The notes under the pieces: model-generated
The model's database searches: none
What the model was told of the DNA's origin: nothing
The model's input: the letters and a program-made list of their open reading frames with translations, nothing else
Shown: piece by piece, positions 5,751 through 5,828 of the stretch
How positions within the stretch are numbered: the first letter of the stretch is position 1
Layout: each line of letters starts with the position of its first letter
NCBI GenBank assembly: GCA_051744845.1
Contig: JBNJDJ010000091.1
Coordinates: forward strand, 1-5,828
Direction: 5' to 3'
Origin: JBNJDJ01 sp051744845
GTDB lineage: Bacteria > Bacillota > Clostridia > Peptostreptococcales > Acidaminobacteraceae
Length of the DNA stretch: 5,828 nucleotides
Translations under genes and position numbers: made by a program

Positions 5751-5772
5751 TATTATTTAATTGTTAGTCATT

Positions 5773-5801
5773 ATGTTAAGATATTGAAATAACTTTGTCA
5801 A
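5773..5801 (-). promoter_or_regulatory. Promoter of aroF and its T-box leader
   Basis: TTGACA (5801-5796) is a perfect -35 on the minus strand. TAACAT (5778-5773) matches four of six -10 positions, and the spacing is 17 bases. The transcript would begin near 5766, shortly before T-box Stem I, giving a leader of about 320 nt. The 27 bases between this promoter and the window edge show nothing further. Confidence 0.75.
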
Positions 5802-5828
5802 GTAATTAATTAAAAAATATTCGATTGG

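Overview
The window is strongly AT-rich, with A/T-ending codons, AAAGGAG(G)-type ribosome binding sites and near-consensus sigma-A promoters. Two tRNA-sensing T-box leaders are present. Together these point to a low-GC Firmicute, most plausibly an anaerobic Clostridia/Tissierellia-type or a similar AT-rich lineage. The species cannot be told from the sequence alone. No rRNA, tRNA, CRISPR array, IS element or phage gene is visible.

Layout. (1) Positions 1-1037, minus strand: a GDT1/TMEM165 (UPF0016) cation transporter whose C-terminus runs off the left edge. It has an unusual cytosolic extension with a four-cysteine cluster. (2) Positions 1038-1425: a divergent AT-rich intergenic region with an imperfect 19/20-nt direct repeat, a 12-bp palindrome and a perfect consensus promoter firing rightward. 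(3) Positions 1426-2811, plus strand: an AGCS-family sodium:alanine/glycine symporter. (4) Positions 2815-2856: a bidirectional terminator between convergent genes. (5) Positions 2859-4034, minus strand: trpB, tryptophan synthase beta chain. (6) Positions about 4107-4383, minus strand: promoter and T-box leader of trpB, with a UGG (Trp) specifier. (7) Positions 4414-5442, minus strand: type I DAHP synthase (aroF/aroG class). (8) Positions about 5468-5801, minus strand: its promoter and T-box leader, with a UUC (Phe) specifier.

How it works together. The right half is a small aromatic amino-acid module. DAHP synthase commits carbon to the shikimate pathway and is read out by uncharged tRNA-Phe. 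TrpB makes tryptophan from indole (or indole-glycerol phosphate with TrpA) and serine, and is read out by uncharged tRNA-Trp. In both leaders the specifier codon and the T-box base that reads the tRNA discriminator agree with the assigned amino acid, so the assignment rests on two independent sites. trpB has no trpA beside it and ends at a strong terminator, so it appears to be a single-gene unit. The amino-acid symporter and the GDT1 transporter are separate units.

The points most worth a second look are the matched Phe/Trp T-box pair, the orphan trpB, the lack of any terminator between aroF and the trpB leader, and the cysteine-cluster extension of the GDT1 protein.
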